Assembly (NCBI GenBank): GCA_029882975.1
Contig: JAOUJW010000007.1
Coordinates: 1 to 64,000 of the forward strand
DNA length: 64,000 nt
Direction of reading: 5' to 3'
Source of the DNA: Gammaproteobacteria bacterium
Lineage (GTDB): Bacteria; Pseudomonadota; Gammaproteobacteria; SZUA-152
Part shown: piece by piece, positions 46,540 to 54,123 of the stretch
Layout of the letters: each line of letters starts with the position of its first letter
Numbering within the stretch: position 1 is the stretch's first letter
Program-made: the position numbers and the translations under genes
Notes under the pieces: generated by a model
The model's database searches: none
The model's input: only the letters and a program-made list of their open reading frames with translations
What the model was told of the DNA's origin: nothing

Positions 46540-46914
46540 CGGCGTAACAAATATGTCGCAACAAATCGCCTTCTAGTGCACAAGGCAAATTTATCCTTAA
46601 ATAAATCCAAGCTATGGGCTGGCAGCTTGGCCCTAGGTTCCTTCATTCCCTTATTCCCCAGGTTGGGGTTTGGGCTGTTGAGCGCATTCAGTGTCCAACG
46701 ACTTCTTTCCTGCAACATCAGCCACTTAGGTTTATTGTTCTTCCAGACCAACTATAGACTATTCTACCGCAAAGTGAATCTCAGAACGACGTCCTTGGAC
46801 GCAAAATGTGGGCAAAGCGCACAAGAACACACCTGTCTTTTCGCTTTATTCACAATAATCGACTATTTTTAGTAGGGGTCTGTCGATTGACTTCATAACT
46901 AAAAAGGAGCATTC
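46540..46914. other. Intergenic region, no gene seen
   Basis: About 375 bases between the divergent pcnB and PilZ genes. A 71-codon minus-strand frame ends at the pcnB start, but lacks a ribosome site and protein-like features. No RNA gene or repeat was recognised. Confidence 0.5.
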
Positions 46915-47208
46915 ATGGTTCAGTACTCTGAAAAGCGAGACTATTTTCGAATCAATACCGATGCAGAGCTCACTTATCGTCAGACCGGCCAATCTGAAAC
47001 GCACCAAGGTCGCTGTATTAACTTAAGCGGTGCCGGAGTTCTGTTCAGCGCCCACACTGACTACGCACCGGGGACCATCCTGGATATCAACCTCACCCCT
47101 GAAAAAATTCTGGTGGCACCGTTTAATGCCATAATCGAGGTATTACGCACCGAAGCCGCAGATGATGAAAGCTACCTTATCGCCGGCCGTTTTACCGAAA
47201 CCCATTGA
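46915..47208 (+). CDS. PilZ domain protein
   Basis: A 97-residue single PilZ domain. The N-terminal KRDYFRI holds the RxxxR c-di-GMP switch, and the CINLSGAGVLFSA segment the D/NxSxxG motif, so c-di-GMP binding is likely. AGGAG seven bases upstream supports the ATG. It faces the flgT-like gene convergently. It may control motility or surface functions, but the output partner is not evident. Confidence 0.93.
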   Translation: MVQYSEKRDYFRINTDAELTYRQTGQSETHQGRCINLSGAGVLFSAHTDYAPGTILDINLTPEKILVAPFNAIIEVLRTEAADDESYLIAGRFTETH

Positions 47209-47220
47209 CAACTGCCCGCC

Positions 47221-48534
47221 CTAAGGCGACGCATCCTCGTAACGCAATATATCGCCACTGACCAAGCGCTGTCCTTTACCTAATATTTCTCCAACGGCAA
47301 AACCCGGTTGCACCGATTTGATCAACACCGTTGCCACCGGTAACTCCTGTGCCCCGAGCCAATGTCCGGCTCGGGCATTGAATACCGCAGCACCTTGCTG
47401 ATAAGCGGTAAAACGATGTCCGGCTTTAACCCGCGCCGCGGCACCACTGTCAATAAAGACCTGAGCCCCCTGCACCTGCACCACGCGGGTGGAAAACGGC
47501 AACTCACGCAGGTTTTGATCCAAACGACTAACCAATTGCAGCAGAATCTTGTTGATTTCCTGACCTACCGGCGCAGCAAAAAATTTATCCGCCATCACCG
47601 GTGTACTCAAGGGAAAATCAAAGGGACGATCCACCCATACCGAAGCATTAAAACGATGCCGCTGTAACCGCAATCCGGAAATACCATCCCAAAGCTGTAC
47701 TTCCAACTCCACATGCCGAACAGTAATGTAGAGCGCATGTGCGGTTTTACCCATGTCCCTTACCGTACCCGTCAGCAGAAACTGCACCCCCAGCTCCCGC
47801 GCCAATTGCGACATCATTTCCGTTTCACTCACACCCAAGCCCTCGAAGGCTTGTGCGGATTGCGACAACAGATAGGAAGTTGCATCTACGGTGCGGTACG
47901 CCCCGGTACGATCCAAACGCTGCAACAACTCTTTTGCCAGCAAAACCTCCAGATCCGGCATATCATGAATTTGCAGACGATCTGCAATCTGAAACTGCGT
48001 CACTGCCAGGGACCGTCTCAAACCATCGTTTACAGCTAAAGCCGTAGAACCGGAAGCAGGCTCTCTATTGTCACCATGCAATCGCAGCGCCGCTGAATTC
48101 GCCGTTGCATTGGCCAATAGCGGCGCCGCCATAGTGGCCGTTTTACTGTCCTCAACCTGCGCCCGAATCAACACCGTATAAATCCTGTTCGCTGCATCTA
48201 TCCATTCATCCAGAACTTGCAGTTTGCGTACAGACGCCATCGCTCGCACACTGACCTTATCACTTACCAGGGAATGGTCTTCCATATCGCTGCGCGACTG
48301 CACCACCGCATGTTGCTGTAAGGCGGCCTGGGCCATGGCGTCTTCTATGGCCTGTTTACGTGCGGCCACTTTTCCAGACGGGCCAATCACCGCCTGCCCC
48401 TTAACTTCAACAATGGTGACATCAGCAGCAACGGTGACATCGGTGGCGCTCTGTGCATGCACTGACCAAACCGAAACCAAACACAGGTACACCACCCACT
48501 GTCCCGGGAAAATCCCTATCCTCTGCAATAACAT
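47221..48534 (-). CDS. flgT: FlgT-like flagellar/envelope assembly protein
   Basis: A 437-residue protein with a signal peptide (ending near HAQS). FlgT N domain: GQAVIGPSGKVAARKQAIEDAM. A middle domain follows that matches the FlgO-like fold (LARELGVQFLLTGTVRDMG). The C-terminal part is beta-rich. In Vibrio, FlgT forms the H-ring around the motor. It lies seven bases after the FlgP-like gene, probably one operon, but no other flagellar gene is in view. I use the internal ATG, six bases after AGG; a GTG start five codons earlier is also possible. Confidence 0.85.
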   Translation of the reverse strand: MLLQRIGIFPGQWVVYLCLVSVWSVHAQSATDVTVAADVTIVEVKGQAVIGPSGKVAARKQAIEDAMAQAALQQHAVVQSRSDMEDHSLVSDKVSVRAMASVRKLQVLDEWIDAANRIYTVLIRAQVEDSKTATMAAPLLANATANSAALRLHGDNREPASGSTALAVNDGLRRSLAVTQFQIADRLQIHDMPDLEVLLAKELLQRLDRTGAYRTVDATSYLLSQSAQAFEGLGVSETEMMSQLARELGVQFLLTGTVRDMGKTAHALYITVRHVELEVQLWDGISGLRLQRHRFNASVWVDRPFDFPLSTPVMADKFFAAPVGQEINKILLQLVSRLDQNLRELPFSTRVVQVQGAQVFIDSGAAARVKAGHRFTAYQQGAAVFNARAGHWLGAQELPVATVLIKSVQPGFAVGEILGKGQRLVSGDILRYEDASP

Positions 48535-48555
48535 GCTCTCCCTATTCACTATCGG

Positions 48556-49461
48556 CTACCTGCTAAAGTAAAAGGAATTGCGTGAGGAAATGGGCGCGTC
48601 TTTGGAAGACTTTGAATCCGATGATTTCGTCTGAGCCGATTCATCTTCATCCACGTCATCCTCCGTTAAATGCCTTGCAGTAAATTCACGGCTTAAAAAG
48701 TCCGCCCCCATGAAAGACGAAGGCAATGCCTGATCGGCTCGCCCCATCTGCCCCATACAGTGTTTGTGTGCCGGGCGCAAAAAAGGCAGCACCCGATTGA
48801 GGAAATTTTGGTTTACTTCCATTTCCAAGGTGGTCTTGTAATTCCCGCTCGTCTGCGGCTCAATACTCACCACGCGTGCACCGCGCACATAACTGTCCAC
48901 CACAGTGCGATAACGGTCCTGCTCCACCACCATATCGCTCAACGATGTTGCGCCCCAAATGCGTAACCCCCCCACCATTTCCGCCATTACTCGATAGGCA
49001 TCAATTTTGGATGCCCGCTGAGTTAACAAGGAACGTTGCGCCTCAGGAAAGTAATATCGAGGCTGAGCACCGAAACCCACAGCCGACACTTTAATCCGGT
49101 CGACCTTTTCGCCGCTGGGCTTGGACTCAAAGTAAAAGGTATTTTCCAGGTCCGCCAACAACTGATCGCAACTCACAATCCCCTTTAGAGTCCCTGGAGG
49201 CAGCGCAAGGTTACCCCCTTGCACTCGGGATTTTGCAGTAACAGAACCGCGCTCACCAACGGCGTTAGTGTTCAAATCCGATACTCGATTGCTGAAAGGA
49301 ATCGCATCACCAACATAGCCTTCTTCCTGCTGCGGGTTCATGGCAGCGGATGTATGCGGATCCGCGTAGTTATTGCTATTGAAATTGGGAAACAAACGGC
49401 AAGCACTCAATGCCAGGAGCGCAAACACCAACAAGTTCCATCTTATCAATCGGGTTCTCAT
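48556..49461 (-). CDS. flgP: FlgP-like (LPP20) lipoprotein
   Basis: A 301-residue lipoprotein: signal peptide with lipobox LSAC (Cys near 21), then an LPP20/FlgP-like domain (about 100-230). The domain includes QRSLLTQRASKIDAYRVMAEMVGGLRIWG, of the FlgP type. The acidic C-terminal tail (about 255-300) is Ser/Asp-rich and not part of the family. In Vibrio, FlgP assembles with FlgO and FlgT in the outer-membrane rings. It is first in the operon with the flgT-like gene. Identity is by domain pattern, not by full alignment. Confidence 0.75.
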   Translation of the reverse strand: MRTRLIRWNLLVFALLALSACRLFPNFNSNNYADPHTSAAMNPQQEEGYVGDAIPFSNRVSDLNTNAVGERGSVTAKSRVQGGNLALPPGTLKGIVSCDQLLADLENTFYFESKPSGEKVDRIKVSAVGFGAQPRYYFPEAQRSLLTQRASKIDAYRVMAEMVGGLRIWGATSLSDMVVEQDRYRTVVDSYVRGARVVSIEPQTSGNYKTTLEMEVNQNFLNRVLPFLRPAHKHCMGQMGRADQALPSSFMGADFLSREFTARHLTEDDVDEDESAQTKSSDSKSSKDAPISSRNSFYFSR

Positions 49462-49546
49462 CCAAAATCCTGTCTCATCCTTGACTCAGCAATGATATTG
49501 CACAATCGGCACCAATTTTGCTCTGCTATTCAGCAACACCAGGGAA

Positions 49547-50440
49547 ATGCAACAAAGGATTGACAAACCCATGATTGGGCGCGCAAAACTCCAAAAAACA
49601 CAGTTAAAGCGAAAGGGATTGATCACGCTGGTCCTGCTGTTGTGTTGCCTCAATGGGCAAAGTTTTGCCGGTACATTGTTAGATAAATGTTACAGACAGC
49701 CCAGTCTGGTGCCACCACCGTTCAGCCCTACCCGCACGCTGTATGTATTCATCGACCAAACCACAAACTTAAATCAAAACATGAAAGACAGCATCACGAA
49801 CCTGGTGACCCAATGGGGTTCACAAGGAGAAAACGTGAAAATCACCCGGTTCTCCGCCAACATCAAAGGCCAGTACTCCGAACTGGTCTTTGACGAAGTG
49901 GGCAATAACCAACCCAGCGAAGCCTACTTGTTTCATATCCGCCCCGGTCCCAAAAGACGTCTGCTGAAATGCTTGCGCGAACGTGATAAATTATTTGATC
50001 AGAAATTAAAAAAAGCCTTAGACAAAACTCTAAAGCTCACCAATGACAAATTGCCCAAAACCAATTTATTACACGCCCTAAAAGACTTTGCTCGGCAAAT
50101 CGTTAAGGACGACAAGACCAAAGACAAAACCGTACTACTGGTCAGCGATGGCCTGGAAAACAGCAACTTGCTCAGCTTCCATCAAAGAGGCAGAATCCGC
50201 ATTATCAACTCCAGGCGCGCCTTACAACAAGCACGACGCAACAAACTCATCCCCAAGTGGAACCAAGCTACCGTCTACATGCTCGGCCTGGGCCACATCT
50301 CCGACAAAAATTTCTACGCCAGCCCCAGAGTTATCAACCCACTCAAAACCTTTTGGAAAAACTACTTCAAAGAAGGCGACGCCATAGTACACCCATACAG
50401 CCTGGGTACGCCGATGATATTGAGGAAGTCGTTGTTATAA
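49547..50440 (+). CDS. Secreted VWA-like protein of unknown role
   Basis: A 297-residue protein with a signal peptide (basic N-terminus to residue 23, hydrophobic 24-38, cleavage near FAG). The following domain fits a von Willebrand A fold: TLYVFIDQTTN (imperfect MIDAS start, D-x-T), then the Thr in PKTNLLHAL, then LLVSDGLENS and ATVYMLGLG strands. It is very Lys/Asn-rich. Start is tentative; an ATG eight codons in is an alternative. It is divergent from the flgP-like gene and upstream of the caspase-like gene by 184 bases. No family name is assigned. Confidence 0.75.
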   Translation: MQQRIDKPMIGRAKLQKTQLKRKGLITLVLLLCCLNGQSFAGTLLDKCYRQPSLVPPPFSPTRTLYVFIDQTTNLNQNMKDSITNLVTQWGSQGENVKITRFSANIKGQYSELVFDEVGNNQPSEAYLFHIRPGPKRRLLKCLRERDKLFDQKLKKALDKTLKLTNDKLPKTNLLHALKDFARQIVKDDKTKDKTVLLVSDGLENSNLLSFHQRGRIRIINSRRALQQARRNKLIPKWNQATVYMLGLGHISDKNFYASPRVINPLKTFWKNYFKEGDAIVHPYSLGTPMILRKSLL

Positions 50441-50469
50441 CCGCGTATGTTGCGATTCAATCCATTCGC

Positions 50470-50491
50470 CCCCAACGCAATGCGGTTGGGG
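50470..50491. repeat. Hairpin between two secreted-protein genes
   Basis: A 9-bp stem (with one bulge) is formed by 50470-50478 and 50482-50491 with a 3-nt loop. It lies 30 bases after the VWA-like gene. There is no T-run, so it is probably not a terminator; it may stabilise or attenuate the transcript. Confidence 0.4.
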
Positions 50492-50624
50492 AATACCCAT
50501 TCAGGTCGGCCCATCTAACAGTAACCTAAGCATGAAATTGCGATACAGGAGCAAGTTGGTATCCACAGTTGAAACTAAATTGTAGTTACTGCATCTAACC
50601 ATCAATTAAATGGTGTAAGCAGTG

Positions 50625-51455
50625 ATGAACAAACTACTGATCGCAGGGTTTATTTCTTGTTTTTGGGGAAACGCTGTAGCGGGCCAGGCGCGCCTGGAGC
50701 AGGATATTGCTGCGAATAAACCCATCGTTATTCAGCTTTCGGTGGCTTTAGCGGATAATAAAAACCAATGGATTGTCCCGGTGCCCGCTGCCATTGGTAA
50801 CGGACAGGATGCCAAACACAATCTCTATTGGGGCGCCCGATACGGGGTAAAGACTTACTTACAACGTGATGGTGGTTGGAAAACAGTAGCTTTACCGGAT
50901 CCCGGTGACAAACGTATCTTGGAACGCCGTGTATTGCACAAACTCTTCAATCGCAACGATAAAATCATCGATGTTTATCTGGTTGCCGATGCTTGGGACG
51001 GCCGTTTCATCAGCGACACAATTAAGCAGTTCCTGCGCTATAACGGTGGTCATGACAACATTACTGTCAACGCCAATGGAACGAAGATCAAAGCCGGTGG
51101 CAAAGCCCATTTAATCGCTTACATCGGCCACAATGCTTTAATGGACTACGGTGGCGCGAAGGCCTGGCTCAATGAAACACCTGTAGCCTCCCACTCAAAC
51201 CCGGATAATGATGCCATTGTACTGGCTTGTAAAAGCGGACCCTATTTCTCATCGCAACTGGAAAAGCTAAACGCCAAACCGTTGTTAATGACCACCGGCC
51301 TGATGGCCCCGGAAGCCTACTCTCTGGATGCTGCTATCAAACGCTGGATAGCCGGTGACACGGATCAGAATATCCGTAAAGCGGCAGCGGCGAGTTACCA
51401 CGCTTACCAAAAAACCGGCGTACGTGCCGCACAGCGTTTGTTTGGTTTGCCTTAG
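50625..51455 (+). CDS. Secreted protein of unknown role, candidate caspase-like hydrolase
   Basis: A 276-residue protein with a signal peptide (cleavage after Ala19). A strand ending in IAYIGHN holds His169, and a strand ending in AIVLAC holds Cys202, followed by KSGPYF. A strand then His-Gly or His-x, and strand then Cys about 33 residues later, is the pattern of clan CD cysteine peptidases (caspase, gingipain, legumain fold). The tail (MTTGLMAPEAYSL) also recalls C25 members. Identification is structural inference; I know no closer family. An ATG overlapped by GTG makes the start uncertain by one codon. Confidence 0.7.
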   Translation: MNKLLIAGFISCFWGNAVAGQARLEQDIAANKPIVIQLSVALADNKNQWIVPVPAAIGNGQDAKHNLYWGARYGVKTYLQRDGGWKTVALPDPGDKRILERRVLHKLFNRNDKIIDVYLVADAWDGRFISDTIKQFLRYNGGHDNITVNANGTKIKAGGKAHLIAYIGHNALMDYGGAKAWLNETPVASHSNPDNDAIVLACKSGPYFSSQLEKLNAKPLLMTTGLMAPEAYSLDAAIKRWIAGDTDQNIRKAAAASYHAYQKTGVRAAQRLFGLP

Positions 51456-51507
51456 CTGTTCCTACATTCGTAACTTACGGTAAGTTATTGCAGTACCGTT
51501 TTACTTG

Positions 51508-51960
51508 TTATGGGTCGCAAAAATGGCTTATGGATTTGCTATTGACCTCTCGCCCAATCCACTCAGGATCTTTTTCCGGCATGGCTTCACTGCTGATCAG
51601 CTTCACCTGCGGCATGTTGTTTGATTCTACAAACTTATAGACGTGTCTGACGGATCTTTTGTAATCGCCAAGCTCAAGAAACTCATCCGTTTCAACAACC
51701 GCTTCTTTAACGCCGTCTCCGTCACAATCACGATAGTGCAATTTCCCAAAATCCGCACCCACCGTTTCGCCCATAATTATTGAAGGGTCAGAACGCATAA
51801 CCGGCGTAAATGTCACGTAACGATCATTGGCACCGGGGACATCTTCAATAAATATCACTTGTTTGAACGGGCCTTTGTTGTGCTCCTGAATAGAATAGAG
51901 GGCGATCGGCACAAGGATTGGTATAGAAAGTACCCCGGCAACGATATGCAGTTTTCGCAT
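51508..51960 (-). CDS. Unknown membrane-anchored protein with EF-hand-like loop
   Basis: A 150-residue protein with an N-terminal signal anchor (about 5-23) and a soluble extracytoplasmic domain. A YRDCDGDGVKEAVVE segment (near 76-90) resembles a calcium-binding DxDxDG loop of VCBS/FG-GAP or EF-hand type. No family is recognised. It stands alone, convergent with the caspase-like gene. Confidence 0.65.
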   Translation of the reverse strand: MRKLHIVAGVLSIPILVPIALYSIQEHNKGPFKQVIFIEDVPGANDRYVTFTPVMRSDPSIIMGETVGADFGKLHYRDCDGDGVKEAVVETDEFLELGDYKRSVRHVYKFVESNNMPQVKLISSEAMPEKDPEWIGREVNSKSISHFCDP

Positions 51961-52051
51961 GACTGTATTCCTCTAGGCCGCTGGTGGTTTAAGGTAAGAC
52001 AGCACAAACGCTTAGTCGCCAAGGAAGGCATGAATTTGCGTTTATCTTACT

Positions 52052-52088
52052 ATACAAAAAAGCCCCTGAGTTCGGGGCTTTTTTGTAT
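52052..52088 (-). terminator. Long perfect terminator after ssb
   Basis: Perfect 15-bp arms (52052-52066 and 52074-52088) with a 7-nt loop and A-/T-runs on each side make a bidirectional terminator; it ends the ssb transcript 18 bases beyond its stop. Confidence 0.9.
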
Positions 52089-52105
52089 CACATGCTGAAT
52101 TATTT

Positions 52106-52588
52106 TCAGAACGGAATATCATCATCAAAATCATCAAAACCGGCCGGGGCGCCTTGCGACTGGGCGGCGGGGGCATTGTTTTGAGCGTTGTTTTGAGAGT
52201 TGGACTGGGATGCAGGACGATTGTTGTCAAACGGTGCTCCGCCTGCGGCACCGCCGCGGCTGTCCAGCATTTGCATTTCGTTGGCAACAATTTCCGTCGT
52301 ATAACGGTCCTGACCGCTTTGGTCTTGCCATTTACGCGTTTGCAGTTTGCCTTCTATGTACACCTTGGAACCTTTTTTCAAATACTCTCCGGCAATTTCC
52401 GCCAAGCGACGAAAGAACACCACGCGATGCCATTCGGTCCGTTCCACTTGTTCGCCATTTTTGTCTTTCCATGATTCGCTGGTGGCCACACTAATATTCG
52501 TTACGGCCTCACCACTGGGCATGTACTTTACTTCCGGGTCGTTGCCTAGATTGCCGATCAGTATGACTTTATTAATACCGCGTGCCAT
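52106..52588 (-). CDS. ssb: Single-stranded DNA-binding protein
   Basis: A 160-residue SSB. The OB fold spans 1-112 with the family start [14 protein letters not shown] and the EWHRVVFF segment. A Gln/Asn-rich linker follows, and the C-terminal acidic tip DFDDDIPF that binds repair and replication proteins is intact. It lies downstream of the yajR gene, with uvrA beyond, the classical ssb-uvrA vicinity. Confidence 0.98.
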   Translation of the reverse strand: MARGINKVILIGNLGNDPEVKYMPSGEAVTNISVATSESWKDKNGEQVERTEWHRVVFFRRLAEIAGEYLKKGSKVYIEGKLQTRKWQDQSGQDRYTTEIVANEMQMLDSRGGAAGGAPFDNNRPASQSNSQNNAQNNAPAAQSQGAPAGFDDFDDDIPF

Positions 52589-52622
52589 GAATTATCTCCT
52601 CATCTTTAGAATGTTTGCCCTG

Positions 52623-54011
52623 TTACGCCGGAATGGCAGAAAACCGTTTCAAGGCTTCCCGATCCAAAGCGTGCAGATCCACTTTTAAATAGGCAATGCC
52701 GTCCTCTACCACCACTACCGCTTCGGCCACACCGGTTACAGCCGTAAGCTCCGTTACCAAATGTCGTGCACTGACTTCATCCACTTCACCCACGTTAATC
52801 AGATGACTGCTCAGGTAACGCGGGTTCTGCATGGTGATCGCCAGGGAAAACCAAAGCATAGCCAATATAGTGCAAAAACCAAACACTACGGTCACCCCAA
52901 ATGCGCCGTAGAGCCAACCACCGGCCATACCGCCAAAAAAAGCGCCGATAAACTGGGAACTGGAAAACGCTCCCATGGCGGTCCCTTTCAGGTCCGGTTG
53001 TGACATTTTAGCCACCAATGACGGTAAAGTCGCCTCCAGAACGTTGAAGGCTACAAAAAATACAAATAGGCCGAACACCATACCCGCCAGGGAGTCGGAC
53101 AGCAACATAAAAACGCACTCAGCCATGGCCAGGGTCAGTATGGCGGCCCCAAAGACTTGGCGCATTTTGCGCTTTTTCTCGGCAATAACTACAAATGGCA
53201 CCATGATCGTCAATGATAACAGCATAACGGGCAGGTATACCGTCCAGTGAGACTCGGCGGCCAGGTGGACGGAATCGCGCAGCTCCAAAGGCAGGACCAC
53301 AAATGTGGCCGTCAACATCATATGCAAAAGAAACACGCCCATGTCCAGGCGCAATAATTGGGGGTTTTTCAGTACCACGCCCAGCTGTTGTGGTGCCGTC
53401 ATGGCATCGCGATGAAAGGTGCTTTTCACAGGAGTCGGCACTACCCATATGACCCCCGCAATGGCCATCACAGACAAGAGCGCTGTCAGCCAGAAGATAC
53501 CTTGCACGCCAATCCATTGATCCAACACCGGCCCCAGCACCAAAGACGCGGTGAAAGCCAGCCCGATGCTCATACCGATAATGGCCATAGCCGAAAGACG
53601 ATTCTCCTCGCGGGTCAGGTCTGCGGTCAAGGCCATGACTGTCGCGGCGATGGCCCCGGCCCCCTGTAGCGCGCGTCCAAACACAATTACCAGCAAACTG
53701 TCTGCACTGGCTGCCACCACACTGCCTGCCGCAAAAATAAGCAAACCCATGACAATCACCGGTTTGCGCCCGATTCGATCGGACAACATGCCGTAAGGAA
53801 TTTGAAAAATAGCCTGAGTCAGGCCATAAATACCAATGGCCAGCCCTATTAACCACGGTGTGGCATCCGGTAGATCATGAGCGAACATGGAAAATACCGG
53901 CAATATCATAAACAAACCCATCATTCTCAGGGCGTAAATTCCTGCCAAGGAAAAAACCGCTTTGCGCTCAGATGCATTCATACCGGTGGATTGCTGCTGT
54001 TTCTTTGTCAT
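52623..54011 (-). CDS. yajR: MFS transporter YajR
   Basis: A 462-residue major facilitator with 12 helices. Motif A occurs as GMLSDRIGRKPVI near 78-90. After the last helix there is a C-terminal domain of about 65 residues (from SSHLINVGEVDEVSA) matching the ferredoxin-like YAM domain of E. coli YajR. The transported compound is not known. It is divergent from uvrA and upstream of ssb on the same strand. Confidence 0.92.
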   Translation of the reverse strand: MTKKQQQSTGMNASERKAVFSLAGIYALRMMGLFMILPVFSMFAHDLPDATPWLIGLAIGIYGLTQAIFQIPYGMLSDRIGRKPVIVMGLLIFAAGSVVAASADSLLVIVFGRALQGAGAIAATVMALTADLTREENRLSAMAIIGMSIGLAFTASLVLGPVLDQWIGVQGIFWLTALLSVMAIAGVIWVVPTPVKSTFHRDAMTAPQQLGVVLKNPQLLRLDMGVFLLHMMLTATFVVLPLELRDSVHLAAESHWTVYLPVMLLSLTIMVPFVVIAEKKRKMRQVFGAAILTLAMAECVFMLLSDSLAGMVFGLFVFFVAFNVLEATLPSLVAKMSQPDLKGTAMGAFSSSQFIGAFFGGMAGGWLYGAFGVTVVFGFCTILAMLWFSLAITMQNPRYLSSHLINVGEVDEVSARHLVTELTAVTGVAEAVVVVEDGIAYLKVDLHALDREALKRFSAIPA

Positions 54012-54123
54012 GGAGGGTCTTATTTCCGTTTACCGTTGTTTTTTGTAAGTATTCCTTAGTTTTTTTGCCATGCACATGCAAAACGACGTATATTAGCAGG
54101 TTACTTTAGCGGCGAAAACGAGC

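Noticed and set aside
46414-46872. A 152-codon plus-strand frame running out of pcnB
   Set aside because: The first part is antisense to pcnB and the rest lacks any feature; no promoter or ribosome site was found.
53119-53856. A 245-codon open frame on the minus strand within yajR
   Set aside because: It overlaps the whole MFS gene in another phase on the same strand, is rich in Gly, Arg and His, and has no family features or ribosome site, so it is a shadow of the real frame.
54012-54123. LexA (SOS) box before uvrA
   Set aside because: No CTGT-N8-ACAG-like site is present in the divergent region, so SOS control could not be supported.
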